A DNA stretch of 64,000 nucleotides from Nitrosomonadales bacterium (GCA_025408405.1 JANYJE010000068.1:1-64000); one strand, 5' to 3'. Positions 41,101 through 51,326 are shown, counted from the first letter of the stretch. Notes: generated by a model from the letters alone, not told the origin. Program-made: numbers and translations.

Positions 41101-42033
41101 GAGCTGGCGCCGAAACAGGCTGCTGTGGCCATTGCACCCGCAACCAGCAGCGCACCCGGCGCTGCGGCAGCTGCGGCAAGTGCGCGCATGACCGAATGGA
41201 ATTTTGGCGAGTTCAAGCCGACCACCGAGATCGTCCGTGCCGGGCAAACCATCACGCTGTTCAACGCGCTGGTGGACGACAGCGATGCCGTGCTGCTGCG
41301 CGCCTACGATACGCGTGAAGAGGCGCAAGCCGCGCACCGGCTGGGGCTGCGCCGCCTGTTTATGCTGGCGCTGAAAGAGCAGGTGAAGTTTCTGGAAAAG
41401 AATCTGTTCGCAAACAAGGAGTACGGGCAGACCATGACCATGCAATTTTTGCCTTTCGGCAGTGCGCAGGATTTGCAGCGCCAGATTTTTGCCGTGACCT
41501 TTGATCGCTGCTGTCTGAATGATCCCCTGCCCACGCATGAAAATGAATTTGCCACGCGCTGCAAGGAGGCGAAGAGCAGGCTGAATCTGGTGGCGCAGGA
41601 AATCGCGCGCCTGCTCAGCGCCATCCTGCAGGAATATCACGCCCTGCAAAAAGCCCTGCCTGCATTCAAGGCGCATGGCGCAGCCATGCAGGACATGCGT
41701 GCGCAGTGCGAATGGATGCTGCACCGGGAGTTTGTCGCGCGCACGCCGTATGAGCGCCTGCAGCACATGCCGCGCTATCTCAAGGCGATCAACCTGCGTC
41801 TGGAAAAGCTGCGTGCCGACCCCGCGCGCGATGCGCGCCAGTTTGCGCAAATGGCGGCACTGCAGCAGGCCTGGCAGCGCAAGCTTGCGGCCCGGCAAGG
41901 CCATGTCGACAACAAGGTCGAAGAGTTTGGCTGGCTGCTGCAGGAACTGCGCGTGTCGCTGTTTGCGCAGGAACTGAAAACGCCGGTAATCGTGTCGGTG
42001 AAGCGGCTGCAGAAGATGTGGGAAGGGCTATAG
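38197..42033 (+). CDS. hrpA: ATP-dependent RNA helicase HrpA
   Basis: VCGETGSGKTTQLPK, DEAHERSLNIDFLLGYFKQLL, NQRAGRCGRV; ~1278 aa. Confidence 0.96.
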   Translation: MTSPQESSIAVPAASTPPENSLQARRAARIAAVQPIEYPAELPVVLRREDIAQAISRHQVVIVCGETGSGKTTQLPKICLQLGRGVHGVIAHTQPRRVAARTVAARVAHELNTELGGLVGYKIRFNDRVAPDTCIKLMTDGILLAEIQSDPGLRHYDTIIIDEAHERSLNIDFLLGYFKQLLPRRPGLKLIITSATLDAERFSRHFSAAPVLQVSGRSYPVEVRYRPPQANEEGEIQDVPQAVCAALDDLAVGGLRGDVLVFLPGEREIRDTAEALRKHHLPQRKQGGVEILALFSRLSAAEQDRVFKPASGTRRVVLATNVAETSLTVPNIGYVIDAGLARVNRYSIRQKVEQLRVEKISRAAANQRAGRCGRVMSGICVRLYDEADFIARAEYTDAEIFRVSLATVILRMSALRLGEVEKFPFIEAPGSRSIADGYQLLAELGAIDAERQLTPLGRELAKLPLDPKIARLLLAGRQYHCLQEILIVASALSLQDPRDRPAERREAADAAHQRFNDERSDFLAYIKLWAWFQEALRHKKTNRQWANECREKFLSPLRLREWHELYQQLHAQVVEMGMRMNEQPASYEQVHKALLTGLLGNIGCKGVEREPYYLGAREIKFFVAPNSVLAKKGAKWIVAAEIVETTRLYARCVARIEPEWLEEVGAHLIKRTYYDPHWEKKAAQVAAFERSTLYGLLINPRKRVNYGPMNVAEARAVFIRQALVEGEFNTVAAFFAHNRKLIHDIEALEHKSRRPDVLVDDELIFAFYDSRIPGPDSGQHIHNGAAFEAWRKEAEREQPKLLYLQRDDLMRHEAAGITTDQFPPQLVMNNVSYALGYNFSPGKSDDGVTLTVPQALINQVSAPRCEYLVPGVLAEKVVQLLKTLPQKIRRNLVPVPEFAGNFCSETEPSDSGLLQALARYIRAKKQLDVPLDAFRIEQLPQHLLMNFVVVDEHGRSLRMSRNFAQLRAELAPKQAAVAIAPATSSAPGAAAAAASARMTEWNFGEFKPTTEIVRAGQTITLFNALVDDSDAVLLRAYDTREEAQAAHRLGLRRLFMLALKEQVKFLEKNLFANKEYGQTMTMQFLPFGSAQDLQRQIFAVTFDRCCLNDPLPTHENEFATRCKEAKSRLNLVAQEIARLLSAILQEYHALQKALPAFKAHGAAMQDMRAQCEWMLHREFVARTPYERLQHMPRYLKAINLRLEKLRADPARDARQFAQMAALQQAWQRKLAARQGHVDNKVEEFGWLLQELRVSLFAQELKTPVIVSVKRLQKMWEGL

Positions 42034-42035
42034 GT

Positions 42036-42087
42036 AGGATTGAGGATTGAGCGGGGTGGGTGTGCCAAGTCCTAGATCCTCAATCCT
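42036..42087. repeat. GGATTGAG-type repeat as inverted pair
   Basis: aggattgaggattga ... tcctagatcctcaatcct between hrpA and maeB. Confidence 0.65.
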
Positions 42088-42140
42088 GTCATGCCCTCGG
42101 GTATATAATCCTTACAACCGATAATCGAGTGGGATTGAAT

Positions 42141-44411
42141 ATGGATGAGCAATTGCGCGAGGCGGCGCTGCAGTATCACCGCATAAGCCCGCCGGGAAAA
42201 ATTTCCGTGGTCGCCAGCAAGCCGATGCTGACCCAGCGCGATCTGTCGCTGGCCTATTCTCCCGGCGTGGCTGCGGCCTGTGAAGCCATCGTGGCAGACC
42301 CCGCCGAGGCGCGCAATCTCACTGCGCGCGGCAATCTGGTGGCGGTGATCAGCAACGGCACCGCGGTGCTGGGCCTGGGCGCAATAGGCCCGCTGGCGGC
42401 CAAGCCGGTGATGGAAGGCAAGGGCGTGCTGTTCAAGAAATTCGCCGGCATCGACGTGTTCGATCTGGAGATAGACGAGCGCGATCCGGACAAGCTGGTG
42501 GATATTATCGCCGCGCTGGAGCCGACCTTCGGCGGCATCAATCTGGAAGACATCAAGGCCCCCGAGTGTTTCTACATCGAGCGCAAGCTGCGCGAGCGCA
42601 TGCACATCCCGGTGTTTCACGATGACCAGCACGGCACCTCCATCATCGTAGGTGCTGCGCTGTTGAACGGGCTCAAGGTGGTGGGCAAGAAGATCGCAGA
42701 CATCAGGCTGGTCGCCTCCGGTGCGGGGGCTGCGGCGCTGGCCTGCCTGGATATGCTGGTGGGCCTGGGCGTGCGCATGGAGAACATCATCGTCACCGAT
42801 ATCAAGGGCGTGGTGTACCGGGGCCGCACTGAAGAGATGGATGACAACAAGGTGCGCTATGCGGTGGCAACAAACGCGCGCACGCTGGGTGAAGTGATTG
42901 CCGGCGCGGACGTGTTCCTGGGCCTGTCTGCCGGAGGCGTGCTGAAGCAGGAGATGGTCAAGCTGATGGCGGCGCGCCCGCTGATCTTTGCCCTGGCCAA
43001 CCCGACGCCGGAAATTTTGCCGGAGCTGGCGAAGGCTGTGCGTCCAGATGCCATACTCGCCACCGGCCGTTCCGATTACCCCAACCAGGTGAACAATGCC
43101 CTGTGCTTCCCGTACATGTTCCGCGGCGCGCTGGATGTGGGCGCGACCGCCATCAACGAAGAGATGAAGCGCGCCGCCGTGCATGCCATCGCCGAGCTGG
43201 CCGAGGCAGAGCAGTCGGATGAAGTGGCGGCGGTGTATGGCGGCGATAATCTCAGTTTCGGCGAGAATTACCTGATACCCAAACCCTTCGATCCGCGGCT
43301 GATTTGCAAGGTTGCGCCCGCAGTCGCCAAAGCCGCGATGGACAGCGGTGTGGCAGAGCGCCCCATCCTCGACATGGCGGCCTATCACGAACAGCTGTCC
43401 GCCTTCGTGTACCAATCCAGCATGCTGATGAAGCCGGTGTTCGACATGGCGAAGGCGAACCCGAAGCGGCTGGTATACGCCGAGGGCGAGGATGAGCGTG
43501 TGCTGCACGCGGCACAGACGGTGGTGGACGAGGGGCTGGCTTATCCCATCCTGATCGGGCGTCCTGCGGTGGTGGAACAGCGCATCGCCAAGCTGGGTCT
43601 GCGTATCCGCGCCGGCCAGGATTTTGAATTGGTGAACCCCGAGAACGACGCTCGCTTCCGCGAATACTGGAGCGAGTACCACCGGCTGATGCAACGCCGG
43701 GGCGTGACCGCGGAGGTGGCCAAGCGCGAGATGCGCCGGCGCGGCACCCTGATCGCGGCGATGCTGCTGCGCATGGGTGCGGCGGATGCCATGCTGTGCG
43801 GAACAGTGGCGCAGCCGCTGTACCATTTGCGCTATATCGACGAGGTTATCGGGCATCGTCCCGGCGGCAAGGTGTACGGCGCGATGAACATCCTGATGCT
43901 GCCCAGGCATACCCTGTTCATTTGCGATACCCATGTGAATCTCGATCCGAGTGCTGAGCAGATCGCCGAGATGACTTTGCTGGCGGCAGAGGAAGTGCGC
44001 TATTTCGGCATCACGCCCAAGGTCGCGTTGCTGTCGCATTCCAATTTTGGCAGCCACGACAATGCCTCGGCGCGCAAGATGGCAGAGGCGCGCGAATTGC
44101 TGGAACAGCGTGCACCGGAGCTGGAGGTGGAAGGCGAGATGCATGGCGATGCGGCGTTGTCGGAAAACATGCGTGCGCAGATATTCCAGGATTCGCGGCT
44201 GAAGGGGCAGGCCAATTTGCTGGTTATGCCCAACCTGGATGCCGCCAACATTGCATACAATCTGCTCAAGATGACGGCAGGGGATGGCGTCACCATCGGT
44301 TCCATTTTGCTCGGTGCGAACAAATCGGCGCACATCCTGACCTCGACCGCGACCGTGCGCCGCATTGTGAACATGAGTGCGCTGGCAGTGGCAGGTGTGA
44401 AAACGCACTGA
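42141..44411 (+). CDS. maeB: NADP-dependent malic enzyme with C-terminal phosphotransacetylase-like domain
   Basis: [47 protein letters not shown]-like C-terminal half. Confidence 0.95.
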   Translation: MDEQLREAALQYHRISPPGKISVVASKPMLTQRDLSLAYSPGVAAACEAIVADPAEARNLTARGNLVAVISNGTAVLGLGAIGPLAAKPVMEGKGVLFKKFAGIDVFDLEIDERDPDKLVDIIAALEPTFGGINLEDIKAPECFYIERKLRERMHIPVFHDDQHGTSIIVGAALLNGLKVVGKKIADIRLVASGAGAAALACLDMLVGLGVRMENIIVTDIKGVVYRGRTEEMDDNKVRYAVATNARTLGEVIAGADVFLGLSAGGVLKQEMVKLMAARPLIFALANPTPEILPELAKAVRPDAILATGRSDYPNQVNNALCFPYMFRGALDVGATAINEEMKRAAVHAIAELAEAEQSDEVAAVYGGDNLSFGENYLIPKPFDPRLICKVAPAVAKAAMDSGVAERPILDMAAYHEQLSAFVYQSSMLMKPVFDMAKANPKRLVYAEGEDERVLHAAQTVVDEGLAYPILIGRPAVVEQRIAKLGLRIRAGQDFELVNPENDARFREYWSEYHRLMQRRGVTAEVAKREMRRRGTLIAAMLLRMGAADAMLCGTVAQPLYHLRYIDEVIGHRPGGKVYGAMNILMLPRHTLFICDTHVNLDPSAEQIAEMTLLAAEEVRYFGITPKVALLSHSNFGSHDNASARKMAEARELLEQRAPELEVEGEMHGDAALSENMRAQIFQDSRLKGQANLLVMPNLDAANIAYNLLKMTAGDGVTIGSILLGANKSAHILTSTATVRRIVNMSALAVAGVKTH

Positions 44412-44453
44412 TAACAGGATTGAGGGCTCAGTCCCAACGATAAGGAGAAGAAC

Positions 44454-44708
44454 ATGACGGACGCATTAAACAAGCAGGAAGTTGCCATGTTGCGCAGTGA
44501 GCTGGAGATGATGATGGGGGAGCGCACCAGCCTGCTGAAAGTGGTCGGGGCTGCCGCCGTGCTGATGGCCAATACCGATGGCCGCGATCTGCCAGCGGAA
44601 GCGGCAGAGGCGGCCGAGATGTTGTCGAAGCTGGTGAATAGATTGCCCGAGGAAACGCTGGGTGAGGCGCTGCAAAGCGTGCATGCAGAAATCGGTGTAG
44701 GACGGTAG
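44454..44708 (+). CDS. Conserved hypothetical protein, 84 aa
   Basis: ORF between maeB and patatin gene, good SD (aaggagaag). Confidence 0.7.
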   Translation: MTDALNKQEVAMLRSELEMMMGERTSLLKVVGAAAVLMANTDGRDLPAEAAEAAEMLSKLVNRLPEETLGEALQSVHAEIGVGR

Positions 44709-44730
44709 CAACTTTTTCGACGGGTGTCAT

Positions 44731-45906
44731 TTGAGTATGGAAAGAAAGATCGGCTTGATTCTGACAGGTGGTGGAGCGCGTGCAGCCTATCAGGTGGGTG
44801 TGTTGAAGGCGATTGCCGAGATTCTGCCGCGCCGGGCGCGCAACCCTTTTTCGATTATCAGCGGCACCTCGGCGGGTGCAATTAACGCGGTCACCCTGGC
44901 GGTGAATGCGGGGAATTTCCGTCAGGGTGTGCAATATCTGCTGGGTTTCTGGAGGCATGCCCAGGTGGATCACATCTACCGTGCCGACCCTATCGGTGTG
45001 CTGAGCAATACCTCACGCTGGATTGCCGGACTGCTACTGAGCAGCATGGGAAGCAACCGGCTGAATCGGGTGTCGTTGCTGAACAACTCGCCCCTGGTGG
45101 CGTTGCTGAACGAAACCATGCCGTGCGACAAGATCCAGGAAAGCATCGATTCCGGCCATTTGCATGCATTAAGCATTACCGCGTCCGGTTACACTTCAGA
45201 GCAATCGGTGACTTTTTACCAGGGAGCGAAAGGGATCAAGCCGTGGCAACGCGCACGTCGCCTGGGGATACCTGTCAGGATAGAAACCAGGCATCTGCAG
45301 GCTTCATCCGCCATTCCTTTCCTGTTCCCTGCGGTACGCCTTAACCGCGAATATTTTGGCGACGGTTCCATGCGCCAGATTGCGCCCATCAGCTCAGCCT
45401 TGCATCTGGGTGCGCAGCGCGTGCTGGTGATAGGCGTGGGACAAGGCGCCGATGATCAGGGCAAGCGCCGCCGCAGTTACTCGTATCCATCGCTGGCGCA
45501 GATTGCCGGCCACGCCATGAACAGTATTTTTCTCGATAGCCTGGAAATCGATCTGGAGCGCCTGCGCCGCATCAACCGCACCGTGGCCCTGCTGAGCGAC
45601 GAAAAACGCCAGAGCACCAGTCTGCAGCATGTCGATGTGCTGGTGATACAGCCCAGCGAGTCGATTGAGAAAATCGCGCAGCGTTATGCCAAAAATTTGC
45701 CGTGGGCCATCCGTTTCCTGCTGCGTCTGGTGGGCGCGATGCGCAGCGGCGGGGCAAATCTGGTGAGTTATCTGCTGTTCGAGAAAAGCTTCTGTCGTGC
45801 GCTGATTGAGCTGGGTTATCAGGATGCCATGCGGCGCAGAACAGAAATACTGACGCTGCTTAATACGCAGGCAGAGACTGCAGACAGTGAGCTGCCGCCG
45901 CAATGA
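44731..45906 (+). CDS. Patatin-like phospholipase family protein
   Basis: LTGGGARAAYQVGVLKAI oxyanion hole, GTSAGAINA nucleophile elbow, DGSMR. Confidence 0.9.
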   Translation: MSMERKIGLILTGGGARAAYQVGVLKAIAEILPRRARNPFSIISGTSAGAINAVTLAVNAGNFRQGVQYLLGFWRHAQVDHIYRADPIGVLSNTSRWIAGLLLSSMGSNRLNRVSLLNNSPLVALLNETMPCDKIQESIDSGHLHALSITASGYTSEQSVTFYQGAKGIKPWQRARRLGIPVRIETRHLQASSAIPFLFPAVRLNREYFGDGSMRQIAPISSALHLGAQRVLVIGVGQGADDQGKRRRSYSYPSLAQIAGHAMNSIFLDSLEIDLERLRRINRTVALLSDEKRQSTSLQHVDVLVIQPSESIEKIAQRYAKNLPWAIRFLLRLVGAMRSGGANLVSYLLFEKSFCRALIELGYQDAMRRRTEILTLLNTQAETADSELPPQ

Positions 45907-46940
45907 ACAATGTGACTCTCCCGGCACCGAAGGCGCTGACATTTTCCCTGCTGCGACTGCTGGGCGATGGCGAATTTCACTCTGGCGAAGTGCTGGCGCA
46001 GCGGCTGGGAGTGTCACGCGCCAGCGTGAACAATGCCCTGCACGGCATGGGGCAATACGGGCTGACGCTGCACAGCGTGCGCGGCCGCGGCTATTGCCTG
46101 GTTGCTGCGCCGCAATGGCTGGACGCTGCGCGCGTGCAGGAGCTGCTGGGCGCACAGGCAGGAGAGTTTCACATCGAGATTGGCGATCACGCACCCTCCA
46201 GCAATTCACTGCTGCTGCAGCGCGCGGCACAGCATGCCGCAAGCGGCAGCGTGCTGGCGCTGGAGTGGCAAAGCAGCGGGCGCGGCAGGCTGGGACGAAG
46301 CTGGCACTCCGGTTTGGGCAATGCGCTGACCTTTTCATTGCTGTGGCGTTTTGAGTGCGGGCTGTCCGGGCTGTCCGGCCTGAGCCTGGCCGCGGGCGTG
46401 GCGCTGATACGCGCCTTGCGCCAGTGTGGTGTGCACAGTGCGCGCCTGAAATGGCCGAATGATGTGCTGGGGCCCGATGCTGCCGGGGCAAGGGGGGGCA
46501 AGCTGGCCGGCATCCTCATCGAGGCGCAGGGCGATATGCTGGGGCCCAGTGCAGTCGTGATCGGTGTGGGACTCAACCTGAGGATGCCGCAGCAGGTGCT
46601 GCAACACATAGCGCAGCCTGTCACCAGCCTGGCGCAAATGACGGAGGCCATGCCCGAGCGCAACCTGTTGCTGGCGCTGTTGCTGCGCGAACTGGCGATA
46701 GTGCTGCGCGAGTTTGAACGGCACGGGTTTGCGGGTTTGCGCGCGGAATGGGAAAGCTATCATCTGTACCAGAATCAGGAAGTGCAATTGCTGTTGCCCG
46801 ATGGACGGGATGTGCGCGGTATTGTGCGCGGGGTGACGGCAGAGGGGGCGCTGCTGCTGGAGACGCCGGGCAGTGCGCAGCTGCAGGTTTTTAATGCGGG
46901 TGAAATCAGCATGAGGAGCGCCGCGAATGCTGCTGCTTGA
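45903..46940 (+). CDS. birA: Biotin--acetyl-CoA-carboxylase ligase / biotin operon repressor
   Basis: N-terminal HTH, EWQSSGRGRLGRSWHSGLG, KWPNDVL, GKLAGILIE. Confidence 0.94.
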   Translation: MNNVTLPAPKALTFSLLRLLGDGEFHSGEVLAQRLGVSRASVNNALHGMGQYGLTLHSVRGRGYCLVAAPQWLDAARVQELLGAQAGEFHIEIGDHAPSSNSLLLQRAAQHAASGSVLALEWQSSGRGRLGRSWHSGLGNALTFSLLWRFECGLSGLSGLSLAAGVALIRALRQCGVHSARLKWPNDVLGPDAAGARGGKLAGILIEAQGDMLGPSAVVIGVGLNLRMPQQVLQHIAQPVTSLAQMTEAMPERNLLLALLLRELAIVLREFERHGFAGLRAEWESYHLYQNQEVQLLLPDGRDVRGIVRGVTAEGALLLETPGSAQLQVFNAGEISMRSAANAAA

Positions 46941-47658
46941 TGCGGGTAACAGCCGCTGCAAATGGGCGCTGGTTGAAAATGGCGTATGGGTGCGGCAAGG
47001 CGTGGCTGACAATGCGGATTGGCCGTCCCTGCGCGACAACCTGCAGCAGCAGGCACCGCCCAGCCTGCTGCGCGTATCCAACGTGGCCGGGGCGGCGATG
47101 GCGCAGAACTTGCGCGAGCTGGGCGAGAGCTGGTCATGTTCCGTGCAGTTTGCGGTTGCACAGGCCGAGCAGTGCGGCGTGCGGAATTTATACGAACAAC
47201 CCGCGCAATTGGGCAGTGACCGCTGGCTGGCGCTGGTTGCCGCCTGGCACAGGACGCGCAGTGCCTGCCTGGTGGTGAATTGCGGCACGGCGACGACCAT
47301 AGACGCGCTTTCCGGCAGCGGAGAGTTCCTAGGAGGCCTGATACTGCCGGGCATGGATTTAATGCGCTACAGCCTGATGGGCAGCACCGCACAGCTGGCG
47401 CAACGGAACCCGCGCGAGGGGGAGCTGCGCGAATTTCCGCGCAATACGCAGGATGCGATTTTTAGCGGGGCAATGCGTGCGACAATCGGCGCGGTTCGGC
47501 AGCAGTACGCCTTGCTGGCAGGGCTGCAGGAAACCCGCTGTATCGTCAGCGGAGGTGCGGCAGCAGCCATACAGCCGCATCTGGGCATGGTGTGCGAGCG
47601 GGTGGACAATCTGGTGTTGCATGGGCTGCAAATAACAGGACAGGAGGCGGGAGCGTGA
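46927..47658 (+). CDS. coaX: Type III pantothenate kinase
   Basis: LLLDAGNSRCKWALVENG, NCGTATTIDALSG, GGLILPG; overlaps birA. Confidence 0.95.
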   Translation: MLLLDAGNSRCKWALVENGVWVRQGVADNADWPSLRDNLQQQAPPSLLRVSNVAGAAMAQNLRELGESWSCSVQFAVAQAEQCGVRNLYEQPAQLGSDRWLALVAAWHRTRSACLVVNCGTATTIDALSGSGEFLGGLILPGMDLMRYSLMGSTAQLAQRNPREGELREFPRNTQDAIFSGAMRATIGAVRQQYALLAGLQETRCIVSGGAAAAIQPHLGMVCERVDNLVLHGLQITGQEAGA

Positions 47659-48416
47659 TGAGGCGGTTAGTCGTTTTGTTGTTACTGGTTAACATCATAT
47701 TTTTTGCGCTGATGCAATGGGGTGGAAAGCTGAACGGTGAGGGTAAAAACCCGCAGCCACTCGCGGCGCTTAACCCGGAAAAAATAAAGTTGCTCAGCGC
47801 ACCTGTTGTGGCCGCCACGTCAGTGGCAGCGTCGCCTGCGGTGGCACCCGTTCCGGCCGTGCCAATTGCGCCAGTTGTGCCAGTTGTGCCAGTGGCATCG
47901 CCCGTGGTTGCCGCTTCGGCAACCTTGCCTGCCCCCATCGTGCATAGCGCGGAAAACAGCTGCATGGAGTGGGGCGAGTTCTCCGGCACTGATCTGACGC
48001 GCGCCGAAAAAGCGCTTGCCCAGCTGAAGCTGGGCGCCAAATTGGCGCAACGCACGGTGGAATATACGCATGGCTACTGGGTCTATCTTCCCCCTTTCAA
48101 GACTCACGCTGGCAGGGTAAAAAAAATCCGGCAGCTTAAAGAGCTGGGGGTGGCAGATTATTTTGTGGTGCAGGAATCCGGGCGCTGGATGAACGCCATT
48201 TCACTGGGTGTATTTAAAACCGAAGAAGCGGCCAAGCACTTCCAGTCCGAGCTGAACAGGAAAGGCATTAAATCGACCCAGGTGGGGGAGCGTGCCAGCA
48301 AGCTTAAATTTACGGTGTTTGTGCTCAAGCAGATGGATGAGGAGGAATCCGCCCAGCTAACCGCCTGGCAGAAAGATTATGCGGGCAGCGAGCTGAAGAC
48401 AGTGGTGTGCAATTAA
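47658..48416 (+). CDS. SPOR domain-containing membrane protein
   Basis: N-terminal TM MRRLVVLLLLVNIIFFALMQWGGKL, Ala/Pro/Val linker, C-terminal SPOR-like repeat. Confidence 0.8.
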   Translation: MRRLVVLLLLVNIIFFALMQWGGKLNGEGKNPQPLAALNPEKIKLLSAPVVAATSVAASPAVAPVPAVPIAPVVPVVPVASPVVAASATLPAPIVHSAENSCMEWGEFSGTDLTRAEKALAQLKLGAKLAQRTVEYTHGYWVYLPPFKTHAGRVKKIRQLKELGVADYFVVQESGRWMNAISLGVFKTEEAAKHFQSELNRKGIKSTQVGERASKLKFTVFVLKQMDEEESAQLTAWQKDYAGSELKTVVCN

Positions 48417-48560
48417 GTCCCGGCGCTGTTTTTTGATTATTGACAGGCGGGGCTGAAATCAGGAGAATGCTGCCTCCTCGTGATGGATTGCCGCCTTGGT
48501 TCAGAGCTTTGGAACGCACGCAGCCTGCGGGCTGATGGCAAGATTCAGTAAAAGTTTCCG

Positions 48561-48637
48561 GTGATATAGCTCAGGTGGTTAGAGCGCAGCACTCATAACG
48601 CTGAGGTCGGTGGTTCAAATCCACCTATCACCACCAA
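48561..48637 (+). tRNA. tRNA-Met (CAT)
   Basis: ggtgatatagctcaggtggttagagcgcagcactcataacgctgaggtcggtggttcaaatccacctatcaccacca; CAT anticodon, encoded CCA. Confidence 0.93.
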
Positions 48638-48643
48638 GATACA

Positions 48644-48675
48644 AAAAAGCCAGTTCGTCCGAACTGGCTTTTTTC
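48644..48675 (+). terminator. tRNA-Met terminator
   Basis: aaaaaagccagttcgtccgaactggctttttt. Confidence 0.85.
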
Positions 48676-48865
48676 TTTGCCGCTGCTCCGCAAAACACGA
48701 CTTTTGTATCAATAAAACAACGAGATAAAAATATTTTTCGTTGTTCATTGGTGTCCAAGGTCGTTCACGGAAGTTCACCAACGTCCAATTCGATTGTGAG
48801 TATCGGTGTGAGTATTTATGCCGATTTTCGTAGACTGTGAGTATCGGATTGAATTGGAGGCAATT

Positions 48866-50110
48866 ATGGGAATACTGTCGGACAAAGCGGTTCAGGCAGC
48901 CGCAACCAAGAGCAAGCAATACGGAATTAGCGATGGGGATGGACTCACGTTGATCGTCAAGACAACGGGCGCCAAGCTATGGTGGTTGCGGTATCGGTTT
49001 TGTGGAAAGGCGAAGACTTTATCGTTTGGCGAGTACCCTCTCGTTAGTCTAAAAGAGGCCCGAGAGAAAGCCTTCCTTGCCAGGAAGACATTGCTTGAAG
49101 GTCGCGATCCCTCGGCAGAAAAGATTGCCGCCAGGAAAGAGATCATCAAGATCCAGGAAGAAGAGAAGGCAAGTCTAGCTACAACATTTGAAAGCGTGGC
49201 TCGTGAGTGGTTTGGAAAATTCTCAAAATCCAATAACTGGGCGGAGAACCACTCCAGCAAAATCCTTGGGCGCCTTGAAAAGGATATTTTTCCGTGGCTA
49301 GGTGATAAGCAAGTCAGCGAAATTGAGCCACAAGAATTGTTGTCGGCGATTCGCCGAATCGAAAATCGAGGTGCGCTTGAGACTGCACATCGCGCATTGT
49401 CAGAATGTGGCCGTGTATTTCGATATGCAGTTGCCAGTGGTTTGGTCAAACGTGATCCGGCAGGAGATCTAAGAGGCGCATTACCACCCTATAGAAAGGA
49501 TAAGCACTTCGCAGCTGTTACAGATCCGAAGCAGGTTGGCATGTTGATGCGTGACATCGAAGCATACTCGGGGACAAATGTTGTACGAGCGGCATTCGCT
49601 TTGTCGCCGCGAGTCTTTCTCAGGCCTGGCGAACTTCGCAAGTTGGAGTGGGACTGGATCGACTTTGATTCAGCAATGATAACTATCCCAGCGTTTGCAC
49701 ATAAGACCGGCAAGAGAACGCAGGCCCCGCATCTTGTTCCGCTTAGCACCCAAGCGCTGCAGATTCTGAGAGAAATTCAGCCGCTGACAAGTGATGGCAG
49801 GCATGTATTTCCCAGTGAGCGCGACAAGAATCGCCCTATGTCTGACAATGCAGTTCGTTCAGCAATGAGACGCATGGGATGGACGGGGGATGAGATGACG
49901 CCCCATGGTTTTCGTGCGCTGGCAAGTACAATCCTGGACAACCTAGGTTATAAGCAGGAATGGATTGAGAGGCAGTTGGCGCATGATGAGCAGAATAAGA
50001 TTAAGGCAGCGTATAAGCGCGATTTGCATTTGATGTATATGCCCGAACGAAAAAAAATGATGCAGGATTGGTCGGACTATCTTGATGATCTAAAAATCGG
50101 CCGGCCTTGA
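48866..50110 (+). CDS. P4-type tyrosine recombinase/integrase
   Basis: N-terminal DUF4102-like arm domain (YGISDGDGLTLIVKTTGAKLWWLRYRFCGKAKTLSFGEYPLVSLKEAREKA), catalytic RPGELRKLEW, HGFRALASTIL, QLAHDEQNKIKAAYKR; ggagg SD. Confidence 0.95.
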   Translation: MGILSDKAVQAAATKSKQYGISDGDGLTLIVKTTGAKLWWLRYRFCGKAKTLSFGEYPLVSLKEAREKAFLARKTLLEGRDPSAEKIAARKEIIKIQEEEKASLATTFESVAREWFGKFSKSNNWAENHSSKILGRLEKDIFPWLGDKQVSEIEPQELLSAIRRIENRGALETAHRALSECGRVFRYAVASGLVKRDPAGDLRGALPPYRKDKHFAAVTDPKQVGMLMRDIEAYSGTNVVRAAFALSPRVFLRPGELRKLEWDWIDFDSAMITIPAFAHKTGKRTQAPHLVPLSTQALQILREIQPLTSDGRHVFPSERDKNRPMSDNAVRSAMRRMGWTGDEMTPHGFRALASTILDNLGYKQEWIERQLAHDEQNKIKAAYKRDLHLMYMPERKKMMQDWSDYLDDLKIGRP

Positions 50111-50395
50111 TGCTGTCCCAAGTTGCTTGACTTGCGGTTGCTGAGCTAAACCAGTAACCACAGGAGTGTCGCACGCAGAAGGTCGGGCCGGCCAGGTAAA
50201 TGATGGGAGCGCTTGCTGGTTCATGAATGGATCAAGAGCTGCAAATTTTGCCGTTTTGGCGACTAAGCAGGAATGGCGCAATATGGCTGAAGATATAGAA
50301 GCCAGGATAAGTGAGGCCACTTGCCAGCAAGTTCGTCCTGATCTACCGTGCTAACCATTTGTGCCGTCGTTCCCCTGCATAGGACTACATTGATC

Positions 50396-51262
50396 ATGAA
50401 TGTGAATAAACAAGCCAGTGTGCCCAATCTGTTGTCTTGCGACGTACCCTCGGATCCGTTCCCTTCTCTCCCGGCAATCGCGCTTCGCGCAAGAATGTAC
50501 TTGCGTTCGTTTAGTCCAGATAAGGTGGACGCTATTGCAGGACGAATAGACATGGAGTTGCATCAAGATCCCCGCCATTGCAGAGAGCGCCATGCTGGAC
50601 GTGTACAAAATGGCAACGACGTAGAGCGCCTGAAAAGGATTGTTGAAGATCGCGACTACCTCAACCATACCGGACTTCAGCTTCCAGCTCGCAAAGAATA
50701 TCCAGAAGGGCATGACTACGAACTTTTTGCCGTCCTGGCGCTTCGGCTTGTAGGGAAAACAATGGCGGTACTGGAGGCCAAACGCAAAAATTCAGCCAAG
50801 GCCGGAGAGTATGCGCTACAAGCCATGGATGCCGTTTGTCATGTCGAACATTTGACTGAGTCGGCTTGGCTTGCGTCGTATTTCAGATCTGAGCGAGAGT
50901 GGGATCAAGACCGGGTTAACGCACTGATTCTGGAAAAAACAAAGCAACATGAGTGGCTCCAAAACGAATTAGAGAAGCAACACAGGGAAAAATTGGAGCG
51001 CATGAAACAACTCAACAAAGCTCGGCACGCACTTGGCGAGCAGGCAAGGCAGTCTGTAATAGATGAATGGAATAAAAATCGAAATCAATTCTCAAGCGGC
51101 GAAGAAGCTGGAAATCACTTTGCGGATTGGCTCGCGGCAAAAGGCATCTACAAAGCCAGACGCAAGTCATCTAATGCCAGGCCCGAGCCATATAAAGCCC
51201 GCACCGTTAGAGACTGGATTCTCGATTACGCAAAAGACGAGGGATTCAAGTTCCGACCATAA
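50396..51262 (+). CDS. Hypothetical island protein
   Basis: ORF with coherent composition, C-terminal ARPEPYKARTVRDWILDYAKDEGFKFRP; no family recognised. Confidence 0.65.
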   Translation: MNVNKQASVPNLLSCDVPSDPFPSLPAIALRARMYLRSFSPDKVDAIAGRIDMELHQDPRHCRERHAGRVQNGNDVERLKRIVEDRDYLNHTGLQLPARKEYPEGHDYELFAVLALRLVGKTMAVLEAKRKNSAKAGEYALQAMDAVCHVEHLTESAWLASYFRSEREWDQDRVNALILEKTKQHEWLQNELEKQHREKLERMKQLNKARHALGEQARQSVIDEWNKNRNQFSSGEEAGNHFADWLAAKGIYKARRKSSNARPEPYKARTVRDWILDYAKDEGFKFRP

Positions 51263-51326
51263 GCGGTCTCCGCCGGAGACCGTACGGTGTGCGACGGACG
51301 ACGTACGGCTTCCATCGGACACCGCT
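51262..51326 (+). other. Structured segment with mutually exclusive stems downstream of a stop codon
   Basis: ggtctcc-gcc-ggagacc (51265-51281) competes with agcggtctccg (51262-51272) pairing to cggacaccgct (51316-51326). Confidence 0.45.

Noticed and set aside
38839-41904. Long antisense ORFs inside hrpA (38839-39969, 39976-40632, 40714-41904)
   Set aside because: Shadow ORFs of a well-supported helicase; no recognisable domains.
42072-44408. 778-aa ORF antisense to maeB
   Set aside because: Fully opposite a clear malic enzyme gene; protein is His/Gln/Arg-rich shadow sequence typical of high-GC antisense frames.
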